Shown piece by piece: positions 24,301 through 32,887 of a stretch of 39,893 nt of DNA. Each line of letters opens with the position of its first letter. Position 1 is the stretch's first letter. The stretch lies in contig FR898633.1 of assembly GCA_000437215.1 (NCBI GenBank), positions 1 to 39,893 of the forward strand. Reading direction: 5' to 3'. The translations under genes were made by a program, and so were the position numbers. The notes under the pieces are model-generated. The model had not been told where the DNA came from. It was given only the letters and a program-made list of their open reading frames with translations, and did not search any database. Source of the stretch: Clostridium sp. CAG:440. GTDB taxonomy: Bacteria; Bacillota; Clostridia; TANB77; CAG-508.

Positions 24301-25543
24301 TTTTGATTCTTTAGATATAATGCAAATGTCTACATTATTATCTAAATACAATGTTAGTATACAATCAATTAATAATAATTCTTCAATACAAAAACTAGCA
24401 CAATCTATAAACAATAAAAATGATAAATCAACTATAAATGTATTTCATGAGGTAGAAATACAAAACCATACATTTTCTTATGATTTAAACAATGTTTTAT
24501 TAACAGGATCAACAGGTTTTTTAGGTGCTCATATATTAAGAGATTTAATAAAAAATCCTAATACAAAAAAAGTATTTTGTTTAATACGAAACAAAAATGG
24601 TGTATTAGCTGAAAATAGGTTTAAAAAATTTATTAAAGATTATTTTACTTATGAAGATATGGCAAATCTTGACAAAATTACAATTATTAATGGGGATTTT
24701 GAAAAAGAAAATTTCGGAATTTCAGATGAGGAATATTCGAATTTAACCAAAAAAATATCAACAGTTATTCACTGTGGAGCTTATGTAAAGCATTATGGTA
24801 AATACAATAAATTTCATATGACAAATGTTATTGGAACTGAAAATGTAATTAATTTTGTACATAAATCTAATGCAAAATTAGCACATATATCAACAATTTC
24901 TGTTGGTGGTTATTGTGATATTAATGACATTAAATATTTGGATGAAAACTCTATTAATATTGGACAAACATTTAATAATCATGTATATATGATAACTAAA
25001 TATGAAGCAGAATGTAAAGTACTAGATGCTATTAATTCTGGTTTTATAAAGGCTAAAATATTTAGATTAGGAAATATTATGCCAAGAATTACAGATGGTA
25101 AATTCCAAACAAACAAATTAGATAATGGATTTTTAAGCAGAATAAAAACAATTCTTAGCATTAAATCAATTACCAAAGATTATCTTAATCTTACAATTGA
25201 CTTAAGTCCTGTTGATTTGTGTTCTCAAGCAATTGTTACTTTATTAAAAAATAATACTAATAACACTATCTATCATATATTAAATAATAATCTTCTTTCA
25301 GTTAAAGATTTAGTATCTAACTTTAATATTGAAACAATATCAACTGAAGAAGCTATAAAAAGAATTAAACAATTAGATGATCCTCATAGTGCCCACTTAC
25401 TAAATGATTTATTATATTCAAATTTAATAGAAACTAAAACAATTGAAGAAATTAGTTGTAATGAGCTATTAAATTTAGGATTTTGTTGGAATAAAATTGA
25501 TACTGATTATCTAGATAAAATTTTTAAAATTGTTAAGGAGTAA
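21347..25543 (+). CDS. Single-module NRPS with terminal reductase (C-A-T-R)
   Basis: A 1398-aa synthetase. Condensation domain, about 1-435, has H135-H136-x3-D140 (HHIIADA, last Gly replaced by Ala). Adenylation domain, about 450-940, has Y599-TSGSTGKPKG, FDFSAWEIYG, YGPTETT, YRSGDLGYW and K933. Carrier domain, about 955-1025, has phosphopantetheine Ser S988 in LNFDSLDI. A thioester-reductase domain, about 1045-1398, has TGSTGFLG at 1053-1060 and Y1214-x3-K1218. The binding pocket read against GrsA is DFWNIGGIFK, close to the threonine code DFWNIGMVHK. A lone starter C domain normally acylates the amino acid, and the reductase releases an aldehyde or alcohol. No thioesterase is present. Codon use matches neighbours, so there is no sign of recent transfer. 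The start follows AAAAGGTG. The kinase gene begins 3 nt after its stop. Confidence 0.9.
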   Translation: MVKKDFYELTNPQKNIYLREEYYPNTSINNISFTYYFEKDLNPEICVKAINKIIESNDALRIRIKKDGNNVFQYISQYCYEEIPIFNCVNKTLIEKKQEMEIDAKKIFKFEDNKLYKFAIYKLEKNHTAIYVKLHHIIADAWVTKILLNQFMEYYNLFHNNETYIDIEQPSYINYINAEKQYFSSEKFNKDKAFWDSYLNSFTEAIPFKEIANKKTSSSNRYTNELDCSDKINEFCKINNITPYAFFIAVYSIYLYKAQSKTDFTIGTPLLNRKNYTDKHTVGMFVSTIPLNIHINKNETFIEFTKRIAIDLISILRHQSYPYQNMLEYTRKEKQINTNLFDTILSFQNMRPDENILECKFKHFWNFSANQQTSFEMHITDYNGEGRYFLNLDYNESFCNDNEIKLVFERLKNIINNVLKENLPIKNISFISTEENNKINNIFNHFTNYSPSKTLIDLFEETVKKHPNKIALKFKNEILTYAELSQKVNGFANTLLNNNIKNNIPVSILLERSSQMVIAMLATLKVGAYYITIDPFWPLDRINYIISNSDSSILITHGKYINQHLDMKCINADEIDYSNLSNNINNIPHSLSDYAYVIYTSGSTGKPKGTMMTNKNVVNLLHSTHINFNQTPNDIWTLFHTYTFDFSAWEIYGCLLYGGQLVVVPKETTINPKEFLNLLVKEKVSILNQTPAYFYKVIEEEKLLNLNLDNIRYVILGGEAVYAEPLKYFKEKYPNIIIYNGYGPTETTIFAIMGEITKNDINDNNIYIGYPLENYKIRILNQDLLPLGIGCEGEICISGNGVCSGYFNNPEMTKEKFITIDGETVYRSGDLGYWNYDGRIKYIGRNDNQVKIRGFRIELEEIEKELLACKYVTKAVVMPIENNNYTKSLVGFIETSKENYVDTVLQAIRRNLTSYMIPKLYQVKEMPLNNNGKIDRKKLLSQIDLRNKEIIKPTNNLEKELFDTITKIKNISNISITDDFFEDLNFDSLDIMQMSTLLSKYNVSIQSINNNSSIQKLAQSINNKNDKSTINVFHEVEIQNHTFSYDLNNVLLTGSTGFLGAHILRDLIKNPNTKKVFCLIRNKNGVLAENRFKKFIKDYFTYEDMANLDKITIINGDFEKENFGISDEEYSNLTKKISTVIHCGAYVKHYGKYNKFHMTNVIGTENVINFVHKSNAKLAHISTISVGGYCDINDIKYLDENSINIGQTFNNHVYMITKYEAECKVLDAINSGFIKAKIFRLGNIMPRITDGKFQTNKLDNGFLSRIKTILSIKSITKDYLNLTIDLSPVDLCSQAIVTLLKNNTNNTIYHILNNNLLSVKDLVSNFNIETISTEEAIKRIKQLDDPHSAHLLNDLLYSNLIETKTIEEISCNELLNLGFCWNKIDTDYLDKIFKIVKE

Positions 25544-25546
25544 TAA

Positions 25547-27523
25547 ATGAAAAACTTAAAATTAAGAATATATAGTAAATTATTATTATTAGAAGTAGCT
25601 GTAATTGTACTTATGCGATTTCTAATACCTGTATTATCTAATTACCCTCCATATTCAGAGGCAATTGATTTTCAATTAAAAATAGAGGTGTTAACCCATG
25701 ACCAGCAATATATCCTGTTAGGAATATTTGCATTGTTATTACAAACATTTTTCATAAAAATATTCTTCTCAGACATATTTAAATATATAAAAAAAGACCC
25801 AAAAGATGTAACTATAAAAGAAACCGAACAAGTTAGATTGCAATGTTATAAAATACCAAAAAAATTATTTTTTGTACAAACAGTTTTACTAGGAATAGTT
25901 TTATGCATGTTGTTTTCTATGGTTCAAATTAGCATTATTTTATGTATTAAATTTTTATTAATATATTTTTCATTTTTTACAGCATCATGGGTTATATCCA
26001 TGGTCCTAATTAGAAGTGATTTAAATGCTATTATAGAATCTACATATACAATTAATAAAAATGTAACCTCATTTGGAAAGAAAACAAAATTTTATAAAAA
26101 CTTATTACTTAACTTAATACCTTTCTTTATTTTTATAATGATTACAATTTCATTATTGGGGTATTCTAAAGTAACTGAACAAAATGGTGAAAATGGTTAT
26201 TATTACTACAAACAAGCAATGAATGATATAGACTTTGATAATGAAACACTAGAAACCATTTCAACTAAATTAGATAATATTCCTTTAAGAAATTCTTCAG
26301 ATTACTACTTTATAATTGGATCTAATGAAAAAAAATTCTCATCAAATTCTGGTAATGCAACAAATTTCTTTATAGAATATGCAAATGAGTTTTTAGATCA
26401 AACAGATGGGAGAGTTTATGAATATTATGGAGTAGAAGAACAAGGTTATGCTAAACGTATTACATTACAAGATTCAAGTTCTGTATTAATTGGTTTTAAA
26501 TATACAACTACAAATGTAGAAATAATGACATATTTTGTTGGTATTAGTATTGCAGCAATTATTGTTTATATCATTATATTATTAATCTGGACAAAAAATA
26601 TAAGTAAAAATATTTCAGAAATCTCATACAGATTAACAGAAATTTCAAAAAAAGATAATGTTATAAATGAATCTCCACTTCCTTTACTTTCAAATGATGA
26701 GCTTGGAGATCTAACAATTGCATTTAATAAAATACAACATTTAACACAAGAGTATATTACCCAAATAAAAGACACACAAGAATCACTAATGGAAAGCGAA
26801 AGATTATCTTCATTAGGCCAACTAATAGGAGGAATTGCACACAACTTAAAAACACCTATAATGTCAATAGCTGGAGCAGCAGAAGGGTTAAATGATTTAA
26901 TTAAAGAATATGATTCATCAATTGATGACCCAACAGTAAATAGCCAAGACCACCATGAAATTGCAAGTGATATGTCTACATGGATTGAGAAAATAAAAAA
27001 TTATACAGAATATATGTCAGACATTATTACTGCTGTTAAAGGTCAAGCTGTTGTCATGTCAAATGAAGACGATATTAACTTTACAATATCAGAACTTGTA
27101 AAAAGAGTTACAATCCTTATGAAGCATGAATTAAAAAATGCCATTATAAACCTAAATACAGATATAAAAGTTGATGAAAACTTAACTCTTAATGGTGATG
27201 TTAATAATCTAGTTCAAGTTATTAATAATATGATATCAAATGCAATTCAAGCTTATAATGGAAAAGAAAATGAAAGTATTGAATTTACTATTACCAAAGA
27301 CTCAAAAAATATAATATTCTCAATTGAAGACCATGCAGGTGGATTGCCAGATAAAGTAACAGATAAACTATTTAAAGAGATGATTACAACAAAAGGAAAA
27401 AATGGTACAGGATTAGGATTATATATGTCTTATTCTACAATAAAAGCTCACTTTAATGGTAATATAACCTTTGATACTAAAAAGGGAAAAGGAACTAAAT
27501 TTAATATTTATATTCCAATGTAA
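25547..27523 (+). CDS. Membrane sensor histidine kinase
   Basis: A 658-aa kinase. Four or more N-terminal membrane segments lie between residues 8 and 205, an extracytoplasmic region of about 115 residues (210-325) follows, then a membrane segment (about 328-350), a HAMP-like linker and a coiled coil (355-415). The H-box is IAHNLKTPIMS with phosphorylated H432, and the catalytic domain has NMISNAIQAYNG (N box), DHAGGLPD (G1) and NGTGLGLYMS (G2). It lies 3 nt downstream of the NRPS stop with AAGGAG in the NRPS 3' end, so the two are co-transcribed and probably translationally coupled. It is likely to phosphorylate the nearby REC-HD-GYP protein. Its ligand is unknown; the NRPS product is an obvious candidate, by inference from gene order. 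Confidence 0.9.
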   Translation: MKNLKLRIYSKLLLLEVAVIVLMRFLIPVLSNYPPYSEAIDFQLKIEVLTHDQQYILLGIFALLLQTFFIKIFFSDIFKYIKKDPKDVTIKETEQVRLQCYKIPKKLFFVQTVLLGIVLCMLFSMVQISIILCIKFLLIYFSFFTASWVISMVLIRSDLNAIIESTYTINKNVTSFGKKTKFYKNLLLNLIPFFIFIMITISLLGYSKVTEQNGENGYYYYKQAMNDIDFDNETLETISTKLDNIPLRNSSDYYFIIGSNEKKFSSNSGNATNFFIEYANEFLDQTDGRVYEYYGVEEQGYAKRITLQDSSSVLIGFKYTTTNVEIMTYFVGISIAAIIVYIIILLIWTKNISKNISEISYRLTEISKKDNVINESPLPLLSNDELGDLTIAFNKIQHLTQEYITQIKDTQESLMESERLSSLGQLIGGIAHNLKTPIMSIAGAAEGLNDLIKEYDSSIDDPTVNSQDHHEIASDMSTWIEKIKNYTEYMSDIITAVKGQAVVMSNEDDINFTISELVKRVTILMKHELKNAIINLNTDIKVDENLTLNGDVNNLVQVINNMISNAIQAYNGKENESIEFTITKDSKNIIFSIEDHAGGLPDKVTDKLFKEMITTKGKNGTGLGLYMSYSTIKAHFNGNITFDTKKGKGTKFNIYIPM

Positions 27524-27529
27524 ATTTAT

Positions 27530-27563
27530 AAAAAGTATTAAGTAAAAACTTAATACTTTTTAT
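27530..27563 (+). terminator. Terminator of the NRPS-kinase operon
   Basis: A 14-bp stem AAAAAGTATTAAGT/ACTTAATACTTTTT ends in a T run just after the kinase stop. Confidence 0.85.
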
Positions 27564-27638
27564 TTATATAAATATTAACCTATAGTTTACATTCTATTCG
27601 AATTTTGTCAACTATTTATATTTTTTAATCTAAACCTC

Positions 27639-27667
27639 TTGCTTTTTATAAACTTTATCAATATAAT
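27639..27667 (+). promoter_or_regulatory. Promoter of the response-regulator gene
   Basis: TTGCTT (27639-27644), a 17-base spacer and TATAAT (27662-27667) have the same hexamers and spacing as the NRPS promoter. Confidence 0.65.
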
Positions 27668-27701
27668 GTAATCGAGAAATAAAACATACAGAGGTGATAT
27701 T

Positions 27702-28790
27702 ATGAGGCACGGAGCACAACAAGCAGCAGTAAACCAAAGCACAAATGATAATTATAAAATACTTGTCGTAGACGACGAAGAAGGAATTTTAGACTCTCTA
27801 TCAATATTTTTAAAAAGATCTGGATACCAATTTGTTGGGATAACTGACCCAGTAGAAGCAATTGAAAGAGTTAAACAAGAACACTTTGATTTATTAGTAT
27901 TAGACTTTATAATGACACCACTTCATGGAGATCAAGTTGTAGAAGAAATAAGAAAATTCAATAAAGAACTGTATATATTACTATTAACAGGTCACAAAGA
28001 TTTAGCCCCACCATTAGAAACAATCAAAAGGCTAGATATACAAGGCTATTGTGAAAAAAGTGATAAATTTGATCAAGTAATATTACTTATAGAATCAGGA
28101 ATAAAATCAGTTGCTCAAATGAGAGAAATTCAAAGAATAAATGAAGAATTAAAAGATACATATGAGCAATTAGAAAAAGCATACCTAGAAAGTGTTCAAA
28201 CAATTAGATATACAGTTGAAGCTAAAGACCCATACACAAGAGGACATTCAGACAGAGTATCTGCATATTCTGTATTAATTGGCGAAAAATTAGGACTTTC
28301 TGAAAAAGATTTAAAAACATTAAGAATTGGTGGTTTATTCCATGATGTAGGAAAAATTGGAGTACCTGATGCAATATTACAAAAAGAATCAAGATTAACT
28401 GATGAGGAATACTCTGAAATAAAAAATCATCCATCAATTGGAGCACATATACTTTCAACAGCATCAATTTTTAAAGAAATAATCCCAATTGTTAAACATC
28501 ATCATGAAAGATATGATGGAAAAGGATATCCTAGTCAATTAAAAGGTGATGAAATTCCTTATTTTGCAAGAATTGCTGCTATTGCAGATAGTTTTGATGC
28601 AATGACATCAAAAAGAACTTATAGAAATTCATTACCTATAGAAGTTGTAATTGAAGAATTTAAAAAAGGTAGAGGAACCCAATTTGATCCAGAATTGGAT
28701 GATGTATTTTTAGATATATTAGAACATGATTATGATAAAATAAAAAGTATTCAAGAACAATTTAATCCAAATGTCGCAGAATGTTTATAA
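27702..28790 (+). CDS. Response regulator with HD-GYP phosphodiesterase output
   Basis: A 362-aa protein. The receiver domain (about 19-135) has the acidic pair D24-D25, phospho-acceptor D68 in LVLDFIMTP and a conserved Lys in CEKSDKF. A coiled-coil linker spans 140-170. The HD-GYP domain (about 175-345) has RGHSDRV, H214-D215 (FHDVGKIG), HHERYDGKGYP with G275-Y276-P277, and DSFDAMTSKRTYR. HD-GYP enzymes hydrolyse cyclic di-GMP. All catalytic residues seem present, so it should be active. The ATG follows AGAGGTG. It sits behind the NRPS-kinase operon with a matching promoter and is the most likely partner of that kinase, so the pathway output would be a change in c-di-GMP. Confidence 0.92.
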   Translation: MRHGAQQAAVNQSTNDNYKILVVDDEEGILDSLSIFLKRSGYQFVGITDPVEAIERVKQEHFDLLVLDFIMTPLHGDQVVEEIRKFNKELYILLLTGHKDLAPPLETIKRLDIQGYCEKSDKFDQVILLIESGIKSVAQMREIQRINEELKDTYEQLEKAYLESVQTIRYTVEAKDPYTRGHSDRVSAYSVLIGEKLGLSEKDLKTLRIGGLFHDVGKIGVPDAILQKESRLTDEEYSEIKNHPSIGAHILSTASIFKEIIPIVKHHHERYDGKGYPSQLKGDEIPYFARIAAIADSFDAMTSKRTYRNSLPIEVVIEEFKKGRGTQFDPELDDVFLDILEHDYDKIKSIQEQFNPNVAECL

Positions 28791-28814
28791 TATATAAATT
28801 ATAATTTAATAAAT

Positions 28815-28851
28815 AAAAAACTAGTAATTAAATTTAAATTACTAGTTTTTT
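28815..28851. terminator. Bidirectional terminator, HD-GYP gene / tex
   Basis: A 15-bp stem on ACTAGTAATT/AATTACTAGT is flanked by A and T runs between the convergent genes. Confidence 0.85.
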
Positions 28852-28854
28852 ATT

Positions 28855-31041
28855 TTAACATCCTTTCATAGAAAGTCCTACTTTTTTTCTTTCCATATCA
28901 ATTTTTATTACCTTAACTTTTACAATATCTCCTACAGATACAATATCTGATGGATTTTTTATAAATTTATCACTCATTTCGGAAATATGTACTAACCCAT
29001 CATATTTTACGCCAATATCGACAAAAGCACCAAAATCAATAACATTTCTAACAGTTCCTGTTAATACCATTCCTTCTTTTAAATCTTCGAATTTTAAAAC
29101 ATCACTACGAAGAATAGGTTTTGGCATATCTTCTCTTGGATCTCTTCCTGGTTTTATTAACTCATTTATAATATCTTGTAAAGTCATCTCTCCTATTTCA
29201 AGTTCTTTTGCCGTTTTTTTAATATCAATAGCCTTTAATTTTGAGCGTAAATCAGTTAACTTTTCTTTATTTACTAAATCCTTTTTATCAAAGCCAATTT
29301 GTTTTAGTAATTTTTCTGTTTGTTCATAACTTTCTGGGTGAACTGCAGTAATTTCTAGTGGATTATCTCCATCAATAATTCTTAAAAATCCTGCACATTG
29401 TTCAAATGCCACTTTTCCAAGTTTAGGTACCTTTAACAATTCTTTTCTATTTTTTAATTTACCATTTTCATCTCTATATTTAACAATGTTTTTTGCAATA
29501 GTGTTATTTATACCAGATACATATGAAAGAAGTGAAGGTGTTGCAGTATTTACATCGACTCCAACCTTATTAACACTATCTTCTACTACTCCTGTTAAGC
29601 TTTCAGCAAGATTTTTCTGATTAACATCATGTTGGTATTGTCCAACTCCAATTGCCTTTGGATCAATTTTTACAAGTTCTGCAAGTGGATCTTGCAAACG
29701 TCTTGCAATAGAAATAGCACCTCTTATAGAAACATTTATATCTGGGTATTCCTCTGTTGCAAGTTTTGATGCAGAATATACAGAAGCACCTGCTTCACTT
29801 ACAATTACATAATGAACATCGCAAGAAGCTTCTTTAATCATATCAGAAACAAACATTTCAGATTCTCTGGAAGCTGTACCATTACCAATTGCAATCATAT
29901 TAATTTTATATTTATCAATTAACTTTAATAATTCTTTTTTAGCTCCAACCACATCATTTTGTGGTTCTGTAGGATACACAGTAGTATAGTCAAGAACCTT
30001 TCCGGTTTCATCTATAACTGCAATTTTACACCCTGTTCTATATGCTGGGTCAAATCCCATAACAGTTTTACCTTTTATTGGAGCTCCTAAAAGTAGTTGT
30101 TTAGCATTTTGTCCAAAAACTTTAATTGCTTTTTCCTCTGCTTTTTGTGTTAAATCAGAACGAATTTCTCTATCAATAGATGGCTCTATCAACCTTTTAA
30201 AACTATCTAAAATCGTATTTCTAAGCATATTAGAAAATTGAGTTTCACCTTTTATTACATCTTTTTCAATATATAATAAAATTTTTTCTTCTGGTTTTTC
30301 TAATTTGACTTTTATAAATTCCTCTTTTTCACCTCTATTAATAGCTAAAATTCTATGGCTAGGAATAAATTTTATAGCCTCACTATAATCATAATACATT
30401 TCATAATTTGATTTTTCATCTTCTTTAGCTGCTTTTGTAACAATTAGCCCTTCTCTATAACAAATTCTTTTAATTTCTTTTCTATATTTTGCATTATCAG
30501 AGACATTTTCTGCAATAATATCTAAAGCTCCACAAATAGCGTCTTGCTCATTTGCAACTACCTTATCTTTATTCTTTTTATCTTCATCAGATAAACTATC
30601 AATATTAATAAAATCCTTAGCAATCTCATTAATATCTCTAGTTTCTTTTTGCTCTATTATAATTTTAGCTAAAGGTTCTAATCCTTTTGCCTTTGCTACT
30701 GTAGCTCTTGTTTTCTTTTTTTGTTTATACGGTCTATATACATCCTCAACTTCAGCAAGTGTTTTTGAAATTGCAACTTGTTTTAATATTTCGTCTGTTA
30801 ATTTACCCTGCTCATCAATAGATTTTATGACCTCTTCTTTTCTTTGCTCTAAATTTCTTAAATAATTTAATCTATCTCCAAGAGTTCTTAAAGTTTCATC
30901 ACTTAATCCACCTGTTACTTCTTTCCTATAACGCGCAATAAATGGTATAGTATTTCCCTCATCAATTAATTTTATAGTTGCCTCAACTTGACTTGGCTTT
31001 ACTTGCAACTCGTCTGCAATAATTTTTATAATTTTTTCCAT
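28855..31041 (-). CDS. tex: Tex family transcription accessory / RNA-binding protein
   Basis: A 728-aa protein matching Tex along its whole length. The N-terminal helical region has IPFIARYRKEVTGGLSDE, the RuvC-like fold has GFDPAYRTGCKIAVID, the helix-hairpin-helix has YVSGINNTIAKNIVKYRDEN, and the C-terminal S1 RNA-binding domain (about 650-728) has LTGTVRNVIDFGAFVDIGV. Tex binds nucleic acid and influences transcription and translation in many bacteria. It follows the ABC-F gene on the same strand. Its ATG lacks an adjacent ribosome site; AGGAG lies 47 bases upstream, beyond a hairpin (separate entry). Confidence 0.93.
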   Translation of the reverse strand: MEKIIKIIADELQVKPSQVEATIKLIDEGNTIPFIARYRKEVTGGLSDETLRTLGDRLNYLRNLEQRKEEVIKSIDEQGKLTDEILKQVAISKTLAEVEDVYRPYKQKKKTRATVAKAKGLEPLAKIIIEQKETRDINEIAKDFINIDSLSDEDKKNKDKVVANEQDAICGALDIIAENVSDNAKYRKEIKRICYREGLIVTKAAKEDEKSNYEMYYDYSEAIKFIPSHRILAINRGEKEEFIKVKLEKPEEKILLYIEKDVIKGETQFSNMLRNTILDSFKRLIEPSIDREIRSDLTQKAEEKAIKVFGQNAKQLLLGAPIKGKTVMGFDPAYRTGCKIAVIDETGKVLDYTTVYPTEPQNDVVGAKKELLKLIDKYKINMIAIGNGTASRESEMFVSDMIKEASCDVHYVIVSEAGASVYSASKLATEEYPDINVSIRGAISIARRLQDPLAELVKIDPKAIGVGQYQHDVNQKNLAESLTGVVEDSVNKVGVDVNTATPSLLSYVSGINNTIAKNIVKYRDENGKLKNRKELLKVPKLGKVAFEQCAGFLRIIDGDNPLEITAVHPESYEQTEKLLKQIGFDKKDLVNKEKLTDLRSKLKAIDIKKTAKELEIGEMTLQDIINELIKPGRDPREDMPKPILRSDVLKFEDLKEGMVLTGTVRNVIDFGAFVDIGVKYDGLVHISEMSDKFIKNPSDIVSVGDIVKVKVIKIDMERKKVGLSMKGC

Positions 31042-31050
31042 CTTTTTTTC

Positions 31051-31083
31051 TCGTATAATTAAATATATTTAATGCTTATACGA
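31051..31083 (-). promoter_or_regulatory. Hairpin between a distant ribosome site and the tex start
   Basis: The arms TCGTATAA (31051-31058) and TTATACGA (31076-31083) enclose a 16-base palindrome ATTAAATATATTTAAT. On the tex message the order is AGGAG (31088-31092), hairpin, then GAAAAAAAG and ATG (31041). Neither side has a T-run, so it is not an ordinary terminator. If folded it would bring AGGAG to within about 13 unpaired bases of the start. Confidence 0.5.
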
Positions 31084-31111
31084 ATTTCTCCTTTCGTAAC
31101 TTTAGTTAAAT

Positions 31112-32695
31112 TTATTCAACACCTAAATATTCATTATAAGTAACTTCTCTATCAATTACTTTTCCGTCTTGTTTAATATCTATTATTCTATTTGCAACTG
31201 TCTGTGTCAATTCATGGTCATGTGATGTAAATAAAATATTTCCAATAAATTTTTTCATTCCTTCATTTACAGAAGTAATACTTTCCATGTCTAAATGATT
31301 TGTTGGTTCATCAAATATTAAAAAATTTGCTCCTGAAAGCATCATCTTAGAAAGAACACATCTTACTTTTTCTCCTCCTGATAAAACATTTGCTTTTTTT
31401 AATGCTTCATCTCCTGAAAATAACATTCTACCAAGAAAACTTCTTACATATGTTTCATCTGGATCTTTTGAGTATTTTCTAAGCCATTCGGTTACATTTT
31501 CATCTGTTTCAAATAAATAGCCATTATCTTTTGGGAAATATGATTTTGTTATTGTTGTTCCCCAAACAAGTTCTCCTTCATCTGGTTCAATTTCTCCAGC
31601 AATTATTTGAAATAATACTGTTTTGGCATTTTCATTATCTGCTAAAAATGCTATCTTATCATTTTGTTTCACATTAAATGATATTTTATCTAATATTTTT
31701 ATTCCATCAACTGTTTTAGAAATATTTTTTACTTGTAATATTTCTTTTCCTGGTTCTCTATCTGGTTTAAAATCTACATATGGATACTTTCTATTTGATG
31801 GTTTTATTTCATCTAACTCTATCTTTTCTAATGTCTTTTTTCTAGAGGTTGCTTGTCTTGACTTTGAAGCATTTGCACTAAATCTTGCAATAAAATCTTG
31901 TAATTCTTTAATTTTTTCTTCTTTCTTTTTGTTTTGCTCTCTCATTTGTTTTAATGCAAGCTGACTTGATTCATACCAGAAATCATAATTTCCCGGATAG
32001 ACTTTTATTTTTCCAAAATCAACATCTGCAATATGAGTACATACTTTATTTAAAAAGTACCTATCATGTGATACTACAATTACTGTGTTTTCAAAATTTA
32101 TCAAAAATTCTTGAAGCCAATTTATACTTTTTAAATCAAGGTCATTTGTAGGTTCGTCCAATAATAAAACATCTGGATTTCCAAATAAGGCTTGTGCTAA
32201 AAGAACTTTTACCTTTTCCCTAGCTTCAATTTCCTTCATAAATTTATAATGATTATCTGGAATTATGCCTAAATCATTTAATAATTGACTTGCATCTGAT
32301 TCCGCATTCCATCCATCAAGTTCTGCAAATCTTTCTTCTAATTTTGCAGCTTTCATTCCATCTTCTTCTGAAAAATCAGGTTTAGCATAAATTGCTTCCT
32401 TTTCTTTCATAATATCATACAATTCTTTATTTCCCATTAAAACTGTATCCATTACCGTATATTCTTCAAAAGCAAAGTGGTCTTGTTTTAATACAGATAG
32501 CCTTTCACCTTTTTCTAATGAAACATCTCCTTTGCTTGGCTCAATTTCTCCTGACAAAACTTTTAAAAATGTTGACTTTCCAGCACCATTGGCTCCTATT
32601 ATTCCATAGCAATTTCCTTTTCCAAACTTAATATTTACATCTTCAAAAAGAACTCTTTTTCCAAAACGTACAGTTACTCCATTTGCACTTAGCAT
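31112..32695 (-). CDS. ABC-F family ATPase, YkpA-like
   Basis: A 527-aa soluble protein with two ABC domains and no membrane part. The start is ATG 32695, after AGGAGGAG, rather than an upstream in-frame ATG. The first domain has GANGAGKST, LLLDEPTNDLD and SHDRYFLNKV, but its signature reads IEAREKVKVL in place of LSGGxKxR. The inter-domain linker is at about 240-310. The second domain has a degenerate Walker A (DNENAKTVLF), signature LSGGEKVRC and FLIFDEPTNHLD. This asymmetric pattern is typical of the YkpA/YbiT subgroup. ABC-F proteins act on the ribosome; this subgroup is not clearly linked to antibiotic resistance. Confidence 0.9.
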   Translation of the reverse strand: MLSANGVTVRFGKRVLFEDVNIKFGKGNCYGIIGANGAGKSTFLKVLSGEIEPSKGDVSLEKGERLSVLKQDHFAFEEYTVMDTVLMGNKELYDIMKEKEAIYAKPDFSEEDGMKAAKLEERFAELDGWNAESDASQLLNDLGIIPDNHYKFMKEIEAREKVKVLLAQALFGNPDVLLLDEPTNDLDLKSINWLQEFLINFENTVIVVSHDRYFLNKVCTHIADVDFGKIKVYPGNYDFWYESSQLALKQMREQNKKKEEKIKELQDFIARFSANASKSRQATSRKKTLEKIELDEIKPSNRKYPYVDFKPDREPGKEILQVKNISKTVDGIKILDKISFNVKQNDKIAFLADNENAKTVLFQIIAGEIEPDEGELVWGTTITKSYFPKDNGYLFETDENVTEWLRKYSKDPDETYVRSFLGRMLFSGDEALKKANVLSGGEKVRCVLSKMMLSGANFLIFDEPTNHLDMESITSVNEGMKKFIGNILFTSHDHELTQTVANRIIDIKQDGKVIDREVTYNEYLGVE

Positions 32696-32726
32696 TAATA
32701 ATCTCCTCCTATAATTTATCTTTGCT

Positions 32727-32755
32727 ATTATACAATATTTGCTAAATAATTTCAA
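32727..32755 (-). promoter_or_regulatory. Promoter of the ABC-F / tex unit
   Basis: On the minus strand TTGAAA (32750-32755) and TATAAT (32727-32732) are 17 bases apart. Confidence 0.65.
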
Positions 32756-32815
32756 GCCAAATTACCATAAGCTTAAGCTTTTACATAAATTATAGTTATA
32801 ATTTCATAAAAAAAG

Positions 32816-32876
32816 AAAAAGAATCTTTGCTATAAATTTTAAAACATTAAAATTATATGCAAAAATTCTTTTTTAA
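32816..32876 (-). terminator. Probable terminator of the DUF378 gene
   Basis: A long imperfect stem has outer arms around AGAATCTTTGC and GCAAAAATTCT and an inner AATTTTAAAA/TTAAAATT pairing. A T-rich tract follows on the minus strand. Confidence 0.5.
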
Positions 32877-32887
32877 TTTCATCATAA

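Noticed and set aside
31051..31083. Intrinsic terminator after the ABC-F gene
   Set aside because: On the minus strand the stem is followed by GAAAAAAAG, not T residues, so it does not fit an intrinsic terminator.
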